The notes beneath the pieces are model-generated. The model had not been told where the DNA came from, made no database searches, and was given only the letters and a program-made list of their open reading frames with translations. A DNA stretch of 64,000 nucleotides, from positions 241,522 to 305,521 of the forward strand of contig NZ_RQGD01000014.1 of NCBI RefSeq assembly GCF_004770745.1, written 5' to 3'. The translations under genes were made by a program, and so were the position numbers. The stretch is from Leptospira ognonensis. GTDB lineage: Bacteria > Spirochaetota > Leptospiria > Leptospirales > Leptospiraceae. Shown here one piece after another: positions 26,191 to 37,100 of this stretch; position 1 is the first letter of the stretch; each line of letters opens with the position of its first letter.

Positions 26191-27668
26191 TTTCTCTCTC
26201 CTGTTTGTTTTCTTTTCAATTCTTCCTCTTTATCCTTGATCTCAGCAGCAATCACTTTTTTGATGAGCTCTTTATCTGTAGAAAGGATTTGCACTTTACC
26301 TTCTTTTTTTGCTTTTTCCAAATTGATGATGGTTCCAGTGGGCAGATCATCAAAGCCAGAATAATTACCCCGAGCCACAGCAATCACAACTCGCGGACCA
26401 TCATACGCAAGAAAGACGGTCCCATCAGGAACTGTTAGTAGGAGATGCGCAGGAATGACGGTGAGTGCCGTATAACTCAAAATGACACCAGATTTTAAAG
26501 CATAGACGCTTGCTTCCGCGCTACCTTTCCCAAAATCATACACGAGACCCGTTGCATACGCAGTACTTTCGTAGGCTACCCCACCGGTTTGTGTTACAGC
26601 CTCTCCCCCATATCCAGCAGCCATCGTAGTTACTTGGTTAAATGCTGAAATGCCAGTGCCGCCAATCACCGTGGGTGCTGTGGTAGAAAGGGTCGCAATC
26701 CCCATAGTCCCTAGAAATCCAGCTTCCAATGTAGGGGAAATGATACGATAGCCTAGTTTGGTTGGATAATAAACGACCATTCCAGTAGTGATCAGTGCCT
26801 GTCCTGAGAAGGTAGTTAAATGTGAAACGGGGACAAATACGCCACCTACGACTAAAGTCTCGCCCACGGCTGTCGTGGTGTTAAAGAGTGGACTGACTAG
26901 AATTTCTTTTACGGCGATTGTATATCCTTGAAAAATATCCCACATCGCAATCAGAGCATTGTCTCGAGTACCCGATTCATCGTATTCTTCCACAAAACTC
27001 TTTACACTTTTATTGAAGCTTGTTCGCCATACATTTGTAAGCTTGTTTTGATTTTTCCAGATGGTATCAATAAAGATATCATTGATATTTCCTGACAATT
27101 CTCCTCTACCCTGATTCACATCATTCCAGGTGGCAAGAAGTTGTTTTTTATCCTCAGCATCTCTCTCTCCGAGATACATATACCCGTCGATGAAGCTATT
27201 GGCAGCCTTCCCATTCAATTCCCTGGATAACTCCCATTCGTTAGCTGCAAGTTGGTAGGAAAATTCATAGATATCTTTTGAATTTTGAGTTCCTGAACTA
27301 CGAAGATTTGAGGCCTCGTGATTGATCTTCTTCATCGTCATAAGCATATCCGATGGCAAATCAACCGTCCGATTCTTCATATTGTCAAATACCATGGCAC
27401 GTGCGACCTTTGAGCTCATTCTGCCAGATTCGAATACCTCCTCGACTGACTTGCTTCCTGGTGGTATCAGAAGCCAACCGTTCTCGTCTAGATTCTTCCT
27501 GGCACCCAAGGCATTGGTTGTCAAAGGTGCTATTTTTTGGAAGGACTGGGGTTTTGCATCTTTTGCCGTAACTGACTCCCCTACAATTTTATCCGCTTTT
27601 GGAGATTGACAGAACACAACCAGCAGTCCAACTATCAGCAGTAATATTTTAAAATAAAGTTTTTGCAT
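26187..27668 (-). CDS. Gly/Thr/Ala-rich lipoprotein (paralogue A)
   Basis: 493 residues. MQKLYFKILLLIVGLLVVFCQS gives a signal peptide with a lipobox-like VVFC. A charged helical region (about 30-230) contains NDIFIDTIWKNQNKLTNVW, comparable with NDISNGISDLW of the downstream paralogue. Residues about 235-420 are Gly/Thr/Ala-rich and hydrophobic (for example GTMGIATLSTTAP and VIGGTGISAF). The end has VVIAVARGNYSGFDDLPTG and TIINLEKAKKEGKVQ, then a Lys/Glu-rich tail. No known domain is recognised. It is the second gene of an operon after the hydrolase (7-bp gap) and overlaps its paralogue by four bases. Surface or periplasmic location is inferred from the lipobox. Confidence 0.8.
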   Translation of the reverse strand: MQKLYFKILLLIVGLLVVFCQSPKADKIVGESVTAKDAKPQSFQKIAPLTTNALGARKNLDENGWLLIPPGSKSVEEVFESGRMSSKVARAMVFDNMKNRTVDLPSDMLMTMKKINHEASNLRSSGTQNSKDIYEFSYQLAANEWELSRELNGKAANSFIDGYMYLGERDAEDKKQLLATWNDVNQGRGELSGNINDIFIDTIWKNQNKLTNVWRTSFNKSVKSFVEEYDESGTRDNALIAMWDIFQGYTIAVKEILVSPLFNTTTAVGETLVVGGVFVPVSHLTTFSGQALITTGMVVYYPTKLGYRIISPTLEAGFLGTMGIATLSTTAPTVIGGTGISAFNQVTTMAAGYGGEAVTQTGGVAYESTAYATGLVYDFGKGSAEASVYALKSGVILSYTALTVIPAHLLLTVPDGTVFLAYDGPRVVIAVARGNYSGFDDLPTGTIINLEKAKKEGKVQILSTDKELIKKVIAAEIKDKEEELKRKQTGERK

Positions 27669-27675
27669 ACTTCCC

Positions 27676-28641
27676 TCAATTCATTTTTCTCGTCATCAAA
27701 CGCCAGTAAAAAGATGTCCGATCTTTGTCTTCGATAAATCCACAGTGTCCGCCTTTACTTTCGATCACCACATCCACATAAGGCTGACTTTTTATCTGAT
27801 AAAAATCTTCTACCGGAATCACAGGATCATCCTCAGAGGTTAAGATCGTGACTGGTATTTTGATTTTTTCAAAAAAATCTTTGCTTAGCGTGTAGGTCTG
27901 GAAGTAATCCTTTACAGATAGAAACTCGGAATAATCTAAAATCATAGTCTCTGTCAGTTGCATGACAGTTTTATATTTTTTAAAATTTGGAAACTTATAA
28001 AGATGTGGAAATAACTTTTCTTTCTTCCGAAGTGAGGAGATCCATGCTTTCAGGAAATAATCTCTGAGTACGGGATGACTGTCCATTTTTAAAGTTGCTG
28101 CCATTGGGTCGAGAGGAGGACTAATCGAAAAACAATGTTTCAAATTTGGAATTTTATCTGCCTTTTTTGCAAGTGAACTTTTTTTTGCGATTCTCAAAAC
28201 GAAATTGGCACCTAACGAAAATCCTGCTAGGTAAATTGGCTGATTCGTTTCATTTAATTGTGCAAGAGAATAAACTGCTTCATATGTTTCTTGCAACAAA
28301 CTACCATTGAAAATCCCTTCATTCAAATGGTGTGTTCCACCATGATCCCTGAGGTTTAAGCGGTACACGGAAAACCCTTTGGCAAGAAAATGACGTGTGG
28401 TACGAACCATATAACTGGAATCGATACTTCCCTCCCAACCATGCAAAAGGATAAGAATCCCCTTTGGGTTGGTAACATTGCTAAGGGCAGAAAGAAGCGA
28501 GACTCCACCCTTCGTCTTTACCAAATGCCATTTAACATCATGTAGGAATTGGTATTGTTTGTCCTTTTTTGATTTCCATGAGGCAAGGATGGATTGCGCC
28601 ATGGCACCAGAAAGAATCGGAATTGGTTTAAACGAGGTCAT
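27676..28641 (-). CDS. YheT-like alpha/beta hydrolase
   Basis: 321 residues. The alpha/beta-hydrolase core is clear: LLHGWEGSIDS (oxyanion region), RLNLRDHGGTHHLN, nucleophile elbow GFSLGAN, ILTSEDDPVIP with the acid, and GGHCGFIED with the catalytic His. The RDHGG and HGWEGS elements match the YheT/EMB8 group. It is probably a cytoplasmic esterase or lipase-like enzyme acting on an acyl substrate; substrate unknown. It leads the leftward operon with the two lipoproteins, GGDEF protein and SrkA. The 181-bp divergent gap to the next gene holds a small GAGTC/GACTC inverted repeat (28752-28766) and nothing else I can name. Confidence 0.88.
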   Translation of the reverse strand: MTSFKPIPILSGAMAQSILASWKSKKDKQYQFLHDVKWHLVKTKGGVSLLSALSNVTNPKGILILLHGWEGSIDSSYMVRTTRHFLAKGFSVYRLNLRDHGGTHHLNEGIFNGSLLQETYEAVYSLAQLNETNQPIYLAGFSLGANFVLRIAKKSSLAKKADKIPNLKHCFSISPPLDPMAATLKMDSHPVLRDYFLKAWISSLRKKEKLFPHLYKFPNFKKYKTVMQLTETMILDYSEFLSVKDYFQTYTLSKDFFEKIKIPVTILTSEDDPVIPVEDFYQIKSQPYVDVVIESKGGHCGFIEDKDRTSFYWRLMTRKMN

Positions 28642-28822
28642 GTTCCTGTTATGAATTGAATCATTGATCCTTTTTGCATACTACCAATTTACGGATCCAA
28701 TGATCTTTGAAAAGAAGTATCCGCAATCGCAGAAAATAATCTGTAATCACAGAGTCTTACTGACTCCGAAACCCATCGAATCCAAATTGACTTCTTTTCG
28801 GTCTCCAACCAAAATCTGATAT

Positions 28823-29272
28823 GTGAATACAAAATTTCTGATTCTCGCCTTACTCTCACTTTCCTGTGCTTCCACATTTAAACCTTATACGAGCGAATGG
28901 AAGGTCTCTGATGGGAATGATATTTTTTATGCCGGGATATCTGCAAAAGCGAGCGAGAAAGCAGTCGCAACTGATAGCGTGTCCATGAAACAAAGAACTT
29001 GTATCGATGCGGCAAAAAGCATATCTACCTCGCCAAAAATCTCAAAGTTTCTAGTGGATGCAGAAAAACAGACTTTAAGTGAATCTGAGTTACGTGAACT
29101 GGGAAAACAGATCGCAACGTATCGCATTACACCGGTTCTTTTGGAATGCCAGCCTGGCCCCAAGGATTCGATGTTTGGTGGCACTGATTGGGCAAGTTGC
29201 CAATGTTTGTATTCTGTGATTTATCCAGGGGGACGTTCCGCATTACAACAAGATATCTTAAAGGTTAAATAA
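28823..29272 (+). CDS. Small lipoprotein of unknown function
   Basis: 149 residues from GTG at 28823. The signal peptide ends LLSLSCAS, a good spirochaetal lipobox, so the mature protein starts at Cys15. The rest is small and soluble with three more Cys residues (RTCID, LECQPG and ASCQCLYS), which may form disulphides in the periplasm. KASEKAVATDSVSMKQRTCIDAA and the ELRELGKQI helix resemble leptospiral lipoproteins whose role is unknown. No ribosome binding site is obvious before the GTG, so the start is only moderately certain. It ends eight bases into the convergent adenylate cyclase gene. Confidence 0.7.
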   Translation: MNTKFLILALLSLSCASTFKPYTSEWKVSDGNDIFYAGISAKASEKAVATDSVSMKQRTCIDAAKSISTSPKISKFLVDAEKQTLSESELRELGKQIATYRITPVLLECQPGPKDSMFGGTDWASCQCLYSVIYPGGRSALQQDILKVK

Positions 29273-30572
29273 ATTTAAAAATCTTAACCGGCTGTGATTT
29301 TCCTTTGATCATTACATCACCCAAAAGATGATAGCGTTCTTTTTGTTCGGTATTTTGATTCACAACTTCTTCAGAGACTAGGATTTCTGTTTCAAATTGT
29401 TTATTCAATTGCTCAATCCGTGCAGCAAGATTGACAACATCTCCAATGATGGTATACTCTTTGCGTTCGTTCGATCCGACATTTCCCGTTACCGCATTGC
29501 CCGCATGCAAACCCATACCGAATCCAATTTTGGGAAGCTTGCCTGCAGATATTAAACCATCGAGTGTAATTTTAATCTTCTCCGCTGCCTTGATTGCATT
29601 ATGAACATCTCGCCCATCGGATACCGGCGCTCCAAATACCGCCATAAAGCCATCCCCCAAAAATTTATTGATGATCCCTCCGTTCGAGTTAACGCATTCG
29701 ATGGAAGATGTAAAAACTGTATTCAGGAATTGGATCAAATTTGTTGGAGATTGTGACTCAGAAAACTGTGTAAAATTTCGGATGTCAAAAAACAACATAC
29801 AAACGTGACGGGTCTCTCCTTCCCACTCATCCTTTTGCTCAAGCAATTGGTTCACAACTTCTGGGGAAACATGTTGCCCGAAAAGTGCTCGTATTTGATT
29901 TTTATCGACTTCATGTCGGAAACTACTACTGACAGCTCTTTTAATTTGTCTGGTTACAAACCCTGCAACAAACCCAGAACCTAATAAGATAAACGCCTTG
30001 GCGTAAAATAAGGCGTCATTTTCCACGAGCGTTGCTGGTAAGGCATTAAAGGAAAATGTTTTAAAATATAGGAATAAGCAAACATACTGAATCGATGATA
30101 CAATGCCTGAGAAAATCGACATCCGTTCTTCCAGTCGAAGCGTAGAGATGATGATAAACAAAAAGTAAACAAAACTCGGAGGTGCATCTAATGCTTCAAT
30201 CGAATTGTGGGCATTCGCTCCGAGTTCAAAGATGGCGAGAGTGGGAATCGTAGCTTCTACAAAGGCACTGCCATACCTTACAAGAGGATTGATGCCCAAG
30301 CCTAGTCTGATCGTACGTTTGAAATACATTCTGAGCAAGAAGGCGTAGGTTGCGATCAGAAGAAAATAGGCAGGTGGGAGCCAGATCGGAAATCCTTCGC
30401 TGTAGATGATTTTAAAAATAGCGGGAAATAAGATCGGTTGTAAGAGAAACGTCATCGCTCCCACGATAAAAATAAAGACTAAAACAGATGCCCGTCTCAC
30501 TTCTGAACGAAGTATTTCTCTAGAGAATGCCGAATCAAAGGAACTTTCGATATCTTCTGCCATTCTGCTCAT
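29265..30572 (-). CDS. Membrane class III adenylate/guanylate cyclase
   Basis: 435 residues. The first 200 residues hold six hydrophobic segments (around 30-52, 58-78, 95-112, 128-142, 150-166 and 180-198). The catalytic domain (about 235-432) has FFDIRNF with the first metal-binding Asp (about 262), NKFLGDGFMAVFG with the second (about 307), and GLHAGNAVTGNVGSNERKEYTIIGDVVNLAARIE. It should make cAMP or cGMP, the choice not being clear from sequence alone; leptospiral family members are usually called adenylate cyclases. It is convergent with the small lipoprotein gene. The 128-bp AT-rich gap upstream separates it from the divergent recC start. Confidence 0.92.
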   Translation of the reverse strand: MSRMAEDIESSFDSAFSREILRSEVRRASVLVFIFIVGAMTFLLQPILFPAIFKIIYSEGFPIWLPPAYFLLIATYAFLLRMYFKRTIRLGLGINPLVRYGSAFVEATIPTLAIFELGANAHNSIEALDAPPSFVYFLFIIISTLRLEERMSIFSGIVSSIQYVCLFLYFKTFSFNALPATLVENDALFYAKAFILLGSGFVAGFVTRQIKRAVSSSFRHEVDKNQIRALFGQHVSPEVVNQLLEQKDEWEGETRHVCMLFFDIRNFTQFSESQSPTNLIQFLNTVFTSSIECVNSNGGIINKFLGDGFMAVFGAPVSDGRDVHNAIKAAEKIKITLDGLISAGKLPKIGFGMGLHAGNAVTGNVGSNERKEYTIIGDVVNLAARIEQLNKQFETEILVSEEVVNQNTEQKERYHLLGDVMIKGKSQPVKIFKFI

Positions 30573-30700
30573 CTTAATACGATTTCAAATATAGATAAAC
30601 ATTTTTTGTATTTTTTCCAAAATAAACAAAAGAAAGCATAAAAATGTCCTACCCTAACAGTAAACTCAGAGCAGAATAGTCAAGAATTCTGGAGCAACCT

Positions 30701-33700
30701 TTGTCCATCACATACCATCATAGTTTAGCTCTTTCCGACCTTGCGACAAGTCTCCAAACATCCATCCATGGAGAACAAAAACAATCTCCTTTACGATCCC
30801 CAATCGTCGTTATACCAAATACGAATATTGAGCGCTGGTTAAAGATCAATTTACCAAAAATTGCCCCATCGAAAATGGCTCTGAATATCAGGTATGTCTT
30901 CTTAGAGAAAATTTTAGAAGAAATCCTTACTTCGAAGGAAACTGATTTGATTCCGAGAGATCATCTCTACCGCCATGGAGAAATAGAAAGTTTGATTTTT
31001 CAATACCTTTCGAAAAACAAATCGTTAGCTGAATTTTCCTTTTTGGGAAGTTATCTGAATTCACCGAATCGAATCTTTTATTTAGCAAGTAAGCTCGCAA
31101 ATTATTTTAAGGACTATGAATTGAATCGAGCTTCATGGATTCATTCTTGGGCTTTAGAAAAAGAAGTACCGTTTCCGAATTCTTCAAAATCAGATCTAGG
31201 AATAGAAGGAGAATCTAATGAGTATTATACTTTTGAGAAAAAAATCTACTCTGAAATATTTTTAAAAAAAAATGCTCCAAAAATATCGCTCGGGCAATTC
31301 CTTCTCCGCTCCTTATCAAGAAAATTTGATTCACAACCTATCTCCCTGCATCTTTTTTGCCTAGCGAATCTATCAGATACATATCTAAAGTATCTGCATC
31401 ACCTGTCCGCTTCTCCTCACGTAACGATTCACTTTTACCAATTCCATACTGGCACGACTGACCTTCAAATCAAACATCTGGTAGATTCGCCCGTACGTTG
31501 GAGTCTCCCTCAAGTGACTCTCGCAAACTCACTTTGTTCTTTTACAGATACAAAAAAAGAGAATACCGAACTTCAAGTTAACGGGAGTAAGTTCCCTGAA
31601 GGGATTTGTTCCTTAAGAGATCTTTTACAAGGGAAAAGGGAAAATGTACTTACAGGTCATCCATCCCTTTTGGATCCCTTTGGTGCAACAATGGATGCAT
31701 CGGTCAGAATTTGGAATGCGCCTTCCGAGTATCGAGAAGTGGAGACGGTCGCGAATGATATCATTTATAAAATGAATTTGGCAAATCAAAATTCGGAAGA
31801 TCTATCGCTTTTAGATTTTTCAATTTTAGTCACAGATATAGATACGTATAGATCGGCCATTGAATGGGTGTTTAGTGGTGGCATACTCATAGAGACAAAT
31901 TACCCAAATCAAAATCGTATCGAACGTCAAAAGATCCCTTTCTCACTCGTGGATTTGAAAGCATCTGATGCATCACCTCTCTACCGAGCCATTTGTGATT
32001 TTTGGGATCTATGCCGCAATGATGGTTTCAAATATCATGAATTTGAAAAAATGATACGAAGCCCACTTGTGAATGGAAATATCTTAGATGAAAATGTGGA
32101 TGCTTCGGAGTTAGAATTGCTTCTTGCCAATCTGGGAGTTGCCTATGAAGATGATCGCATCGATTCACTCGAGGATCCATTCCAGATTTCCAATGGGATC
32201 AGACGTGCCGTTTTTTCCTCCACTTTTTCAGAGGAAGCTGCAGAAAAAAATATCCATTTCACATCCGTCAATTTTCAGAAAGAAGAGACAATCATTCAGT
32301 TAACAGAGATTTGGGTGAAAATCAATCACGCAAGAAAGAAGGTAATTGATTTTTTATCAAAACAAAATTGGGATCGAGAGAACTTAGAGTCCCTTAGAGC
32401 TGCATTGGAGTCTGTATTTGTACTGGATTCTGAGGATTTCGAAAACCGAAAACAATTCCATCAATTTTGGGATTTATTACTCCAATGGGAAGAAACCCAA
32501 ATAGATTCTGTCCATGGATTAGAAATTCTAAAACTGATCACAGACCAAGCCTTTGCTGGCATTTCCATTCGAAAGGGTGATTACTTAACCGGTGGTGTTA
32601 CCATTTCACTCCTCCAACCAATGCGTCCCCTTCCCTTCAAGCATGTTTATATTCTTGGTTTGGGCGAAGGCAAATTTCCTGGGACAAGCGATACCTCAAG
32701 ATTAAACTTACGTTTCACGTTCCCTGAGGAATGGGATTTAAATCGAAAACAGATCCAGGAATCACTTCTATGGGAAACATTATTCTCAGCGACATCTTCG
32801 TTAACTTTAAGTTATGTTGGGAAAAATACAAAAGAGGATAAAGTTTTTGAACCGTGCTCCAGTCTTTATGAAATCATGCAGGGTCTTGGCATTTCGCAAG
32901 CAACCGAATTGCCTCTCGTTTCCTATAGTAAATTTTACGATCATACAGAAAATTCACTGAAGGCTGGCCTTGTCAGTTACGACTATTCTAGATACTGGGT
33001 GGGGAATCAAAATTCTAAATCCTCTGTTTTAAAAGAATTTCAAAATATCAAATTACTAAATTCAGAATCAAAACAATTAACGGGAAGAAGGAAGGTCACT
33101 CTCCATGAATTGATAAGTTTTATCAAAGACCCACTTGATACATTTCTCAAACGAAAACTAGGAATGTACATGGCTACTGAAAATGAACAAAGTAAAGAGG
33201 AAATCTTTACATTAGATTCTTTGCAGAGCTCACGCTTACAAAAACTAGTCTATGCTGAGATTTTTAAGGAACTCGCCATTTACGAAGGGGAATGGAATCG
33301 TGAGAAAATCAATTCTCTATTAAGCCCGATCATCCAAAAAGAGAAACAGTCCGCTCGTTTCCCAAGTGAAGTTTACTCCGTTCTTGAAACAGAAAATATA
33401 CTTCAACATTTTGAAAGCAGAGGATCGATTCTCAATGAATGGGCAAAACTTCTAAAAGGTGCTACTTACTATCCTTATCTAAGTTTTGGTGACACTGGTC
33501 TTAGCAAAGAAGTTTGCATGAAATTTCCGGCTATTCTTTTCCCAACTCTTCCGAATGTATCTCTATTTTTTGAGTGTGAGCATATCTTCAAAAAAGACGG
33601 AATTTTTTATTTAATGTACACTAAAAGAGTTGAGGGAGATGTTTCCCCAAACTCAGCTTTTGCGGAATATAACGATTATTTTGGAAACATGCTGACTCCG

Positions 33701-34138
33701 TTCTTGACCTGGGCAGCATTTTCAATGAACGGAATCCCCTTAAATATTTTAACAACCAACATGAAAGCGAAAGATAAGGAAGTTTTAAGTTCTCTCAATT
33801 TTCAGGTTACGGACGGACAAGTTGCTACCAAAGCATACCTAACAAAGGCAATCGAAACATTTTTGATTGAAACTCCTCAGTTTTTCTCTCGGATCACCTA
33901 CCTAAATTTCTTTTGTAAACATTTTAATTCAGGTACTTCTCATCCGTTCTCCGAAGCTTCCCTCCTCGAAAAAGAATCGCATTGGAAAGAATTCCAATCA
34001 GAAGAATCTGATCTTCTCTATAGTCATTTAACAGAAATTAGCAAACTTTATCCCAAAACGAATGAGTTTCTTATCCATCCAAATATCTCATTCGCCATTA
34101 ATTTCTATGCCCCAATCTCTCTTTGGAGGAAAAAATGA
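30701..34138 (+). CDS. recC: Exodeoxyribonuclease V subunit gamma, RecC
   Basis: 1,145 residues from TTG at 30701 behind GGAG (30691-30694). The length matches RecC (about 1,120 in E. coli). Recognisable RecC stretches are VVIPNTNIERWLKINL near the start, RIFYLASKLANYFKDYELNR, the GVTISLLQPMRPLPFKHVYILGLGE helicase-like segment and FPGTSDTSRLNL in the middle, and VTLHELISFIKDPLDTFLKRKL. RecC is the scaffold and Chi-scanning subunit of RecBCD; it has helicase-like folds without working ATPase motifs. It is the first of three coupled genes; recB starts with an ATGA overlap of its stop. The complex resects double-strand breaks and degrades foreign linear DNA. Confidence 0.95.
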   Translation: MSITYHHSLALSDLATSLQTSIHGEQKQSPLRSPIVVIPNTNIERWLKINLPKIAPSKMALNIRYVFLEKILEEILTSKETDLIPRDHLYRHGEIESLIFQYLSKNKSLAEFSFLGSYLNSPNRIFYLASKLANYFKDYELNRASWIHSWALEKEVPFPNSSKSDLGIEGESNEYYTFEKKIYSEIFLKKNAPKISLGQFLLRSLSRKFDSQPISLHLFCLANLSDTYLKYLHHLSASPHVTIHFYQFHTGTTDLQIKHLVDSPVRWSLPQVTLANSLCSFTDTKKENTELQVNGSKFPEGICSLRDLLQGKRENVLTGHPSLLDPFGATMDASVRIWNAPSEYREVETVANDIIYKMNLANQNSEDLSLLDFSILVTDIDTYRSAIEWVFSGGILIETNYPNQNRIERQKIPFSLVDLKASDASPLYRAICDFWDLCRNDGFKYHEFEKMIRSPLVNGNILDENVDASELELLLANLGVAYEDDRIDSLEDPFQISNGIRRAVFSSTFSEEAAEKNIHFTSVNFQKEETIIQLTEIWVKINHARKKVIDFLSKQNWDRENLESLRAALESVFVLDSEDFENRKQFHQFWDLLLQWEETQIDSVHGLEILKLITDQAFAGISIRKGDYLTGGVTISLLQPMRPLPFKHVYILGLGEGKFPGTSDTSRLNLRFTFPEEWDLNRKQIQESLLWETLFSATSSLTLSYVGKNTKEDKVFEPCSSLYEIMQGLGISQATELPLVSYSKFYDHTENSLKAGLVSYDYSRYWVGNQNSKSSVLKEFQNIKLLNSESKQLTGRRKVTLHELISFIKDPLDTFLKRKLGMYMATENEQSKEEIFTLDSLQSSRLQKLVYAEIFKELAIYEGEWNREKINSLLSPIIQKEKQSARFPSEVYSVLETENILQHFESRGSILNEWAKLLKGATYYPYLSFGDTGLSKEVCMKFPAILFPTLPNVSLFFECEHIFKKDGIFYLMYTKRVEGDVSPNSAFAEYNDYFGNMLTPFLTWAAFSMNGIPLNILTTNMKAKDKEVLSSLNFQVTDGQVATKAYLTKAIETFLIETPQFFSRITYLNFFCKHFNSGTSHPFSEASLLEKESHWKEFQSEESDLLYSHLTEISKLYPKTNEFLIHPNISFAINFYAPISLWRKK

Positions 34139-37100
34139 GACATACATTTATAGAAGCCTCCGCTGGAACAGGTAAAACTTATAAAATCATGGAATTACTC
34201 GGGGAATGGATGACCACTCACTCCGGGAATGATGAAAATATCCTTACCAAAGTCTTGGTGTTAACGTTTACCGAAAAAGCAGCGGGAGAACTAAAGGACA
34301 GACTCCGAAAGAAAATTATAGAACTTAAACAAAATGCAAATAATCCGGAGATCTATAACCGCTATTTAACGGAACTAGACCAAGTGACCATATCAACGAT
34401 CCATGGTTTTTGTAATATGGTTTTACGTGCCTTCCCCGTGGAAACCAATGCAAGCACGGATTGGGAAATGGGAGATGCAACGGAAAGACTCAAAGAATTT
34501 TTATACGAACTCAAACACAATAAATGGAAAGAGCTAAATATACCGAATGAAAGTCTTGTAACACTACTCATCGGAACAAATTTCTTTAAAAACTTTGAAG
34601 AGATCATATTAGAAACCGCTTCCAAAATTCTCAGTGGAAGGCAGTATGTTTTAAACGAAACGAACATATCCAATTTTCAAATTCATAAGGACTCCATAGA
34701 ATTAGAAATAAAGTCCATCCAAAAAAAGGTCGTGTCTTATTTTGACTGGATTTCCTCAGAGCCCAAGCTAAGCCTACTCAGTGCAGAAGGAAAAGATAAG
34801 TGGCTAAACTACTGGAAGGAATTTAAAGAATTCTTAGAGATAAGAAAAAGTCTTTCCTTTGAATTATTTCTCGGGAAATTTTTTCAATATTTTAGATTTC
34901 CATTCATAAGTATGGAACAAGGATTGAACGACTTTTTACCGAAAAGTAAATACCTATCTAGCGCTAAAAAAAACGAAGCTCATGTCGAAGAGATTTCAAG
35001 TCATACAAACGAAGTTTGCCAAAGTATATATCTATGCGTTCAGAAAATACTAAAATCGATTAACATCGACGAATTCCTGCAGCAAACTACCCTTTACCTA
35101 GTAAAAAAGGTAAAAGAAGAGTATCTTGATTCCAAATGGATGAGCTATGACCAGATGATTATCGCCATTCGAGATGCTATCAATACCAATCCTGCTCTGC
35201 TCGAAATACTTAGAGATAAATACAAAATATGTCTTTTGGACGAGTTTCAAGATACAGATCTTGTGCAGTACGAAATATTTCGAAAGATATTTTTTGAAGC
35301 AAATGATGGTGAACATTTTCTGTATTTAATCGGAGATCCCAAACAATCCATCTATTCGTTTCGAGGAGGGGATCTCGGAACTTATTTGACCGCAAAAACG
35401 GAAATAAGAGATGAAAGTTCAATTCCTTTAACAGTGAATAGACGCTCCGTCAAACAATTAATTTCCGGTTATAACCGCATCTTCGGGATACAGAATCCTG
35501 GATCTACTTTCTTCCCCATTCAAGAAATTGGAAGGGAGGAAAACGAAATCCGTTACGAAGAAGTGCAAGCACCTAATGAAGAAGCTCAGTCTGTAAAATT
35601 ACTGGCTCCATTTAACGACGGGCCCATTCATATTGTTAACCTGATCCTTGATTCGGATCCAGCAAACAGTTCCAAGCCAATTAAAGTTAAAATTTCCAAA
35701 GAAATAACGACAGATAGATGGAATGAATTTATTTCCTTTGAAATTTTAAAAATAGCAAATTCTGAATTTTGTTATGAAAAAAATGCACAACGAAAGGACA
35801 TTCGTTTTAAAGACATCGCTATACTAGTCAAGAGTAGAAAGGATGGAATTTCTCTCGAATCCACACTTCGTGCAAAAAATATACCTTGTTCCTTTTATAA
35901 ACAAACTGGTATTTACCAATCACGAGAATCAGATCAGATTAAAAATATTTTGGAATGCCTTTTGGATCCGAATGATCCCGCTTCCTATCGTAAATTATTA
36001 TTAGGTGATCTTTTCCAAATCAATCCGGCCGAACTAAATTATTTTGATGAACATTCAATAGACTCCTACGAAAAGAAACGGTTGGACCATTGGCGGAAAT
36101 TGATCCAAAATAATGAATATGCAGAGTTTTTTCGACGACTAGAAGAGGATACGCGCATTTTCTATACCGAAGAAGAAAAGGACCTGAAATGGGAACGTCG
36201 CAGAACGAACTATAGACAAATTTTACAACGGTTACTCGAATTTCAAATCAACCACCAAGCATCGCTTCCTGAATTATTAGATGAATTAACTAAGTGGAGA
36301 ATAGAAAAATCAACCGAGCAAGAACTCCCTCTCTTTGATAAAGAAACCGAAGAAGACGCTGTGCAAATTCTAACCATACATGCTTCCAAAGGTTTGGAAT
36401 GGCCGATAGTTTTTATCCACGGATTTTCGAGTCTTTTCCAAAATCCTATTTGTTATGACTATCCTATCAAAACCAAGGAGGGGAGAAGTTGGAAGCTTTC
36501 CCTATGGGAAAAAAATCTCAAACATCATGAATTGACTTCCCTCAATGAACAAAGGCGATTATTATATGTTGCTCTAACTCGCCCTCAAGTCCGACTTTAC
36601 CTTCCCTATTGTCAATTGAGTACAGATAAGTCACCCTATCATTTGTTTCTTTACAAGTCATTACAGGCGATCATGGAAAATTCGGAAGCGAGCCTCCCAA
36701 AAGAGGAATTTACTCTACGATCATTTTCGGAAACCGAACATTCTCAATTCACACCTAATAGCCGCATGCTTAATGCGACAACAAGTGCACATTCAGAAAA
36801 TTCCCTCTATCAATGTTTGCCACATACAAAATTGAACACAAAGAGGAGATTATTTTTACACAGCTATAGTTCCTTAAAAAAGGGGACAACGAAAGAAACA
36901 AGTAAAACAGAAGAACAGATTCTAAAGTTGGATGTAATCCACGAGCCCGAGTCAAACTTTGAACTTCCTTCATCAGCAAATACTGGTTTATTCTTGCACA
37001 GTATGTTAGAAGAAGTTCCCTTTTCTCTTTTCCAAAATGCCGATTCGGACATTTTAGAATCAGAACAGTGGAACCATATTCTCGAGAAAAATATGGCGCA

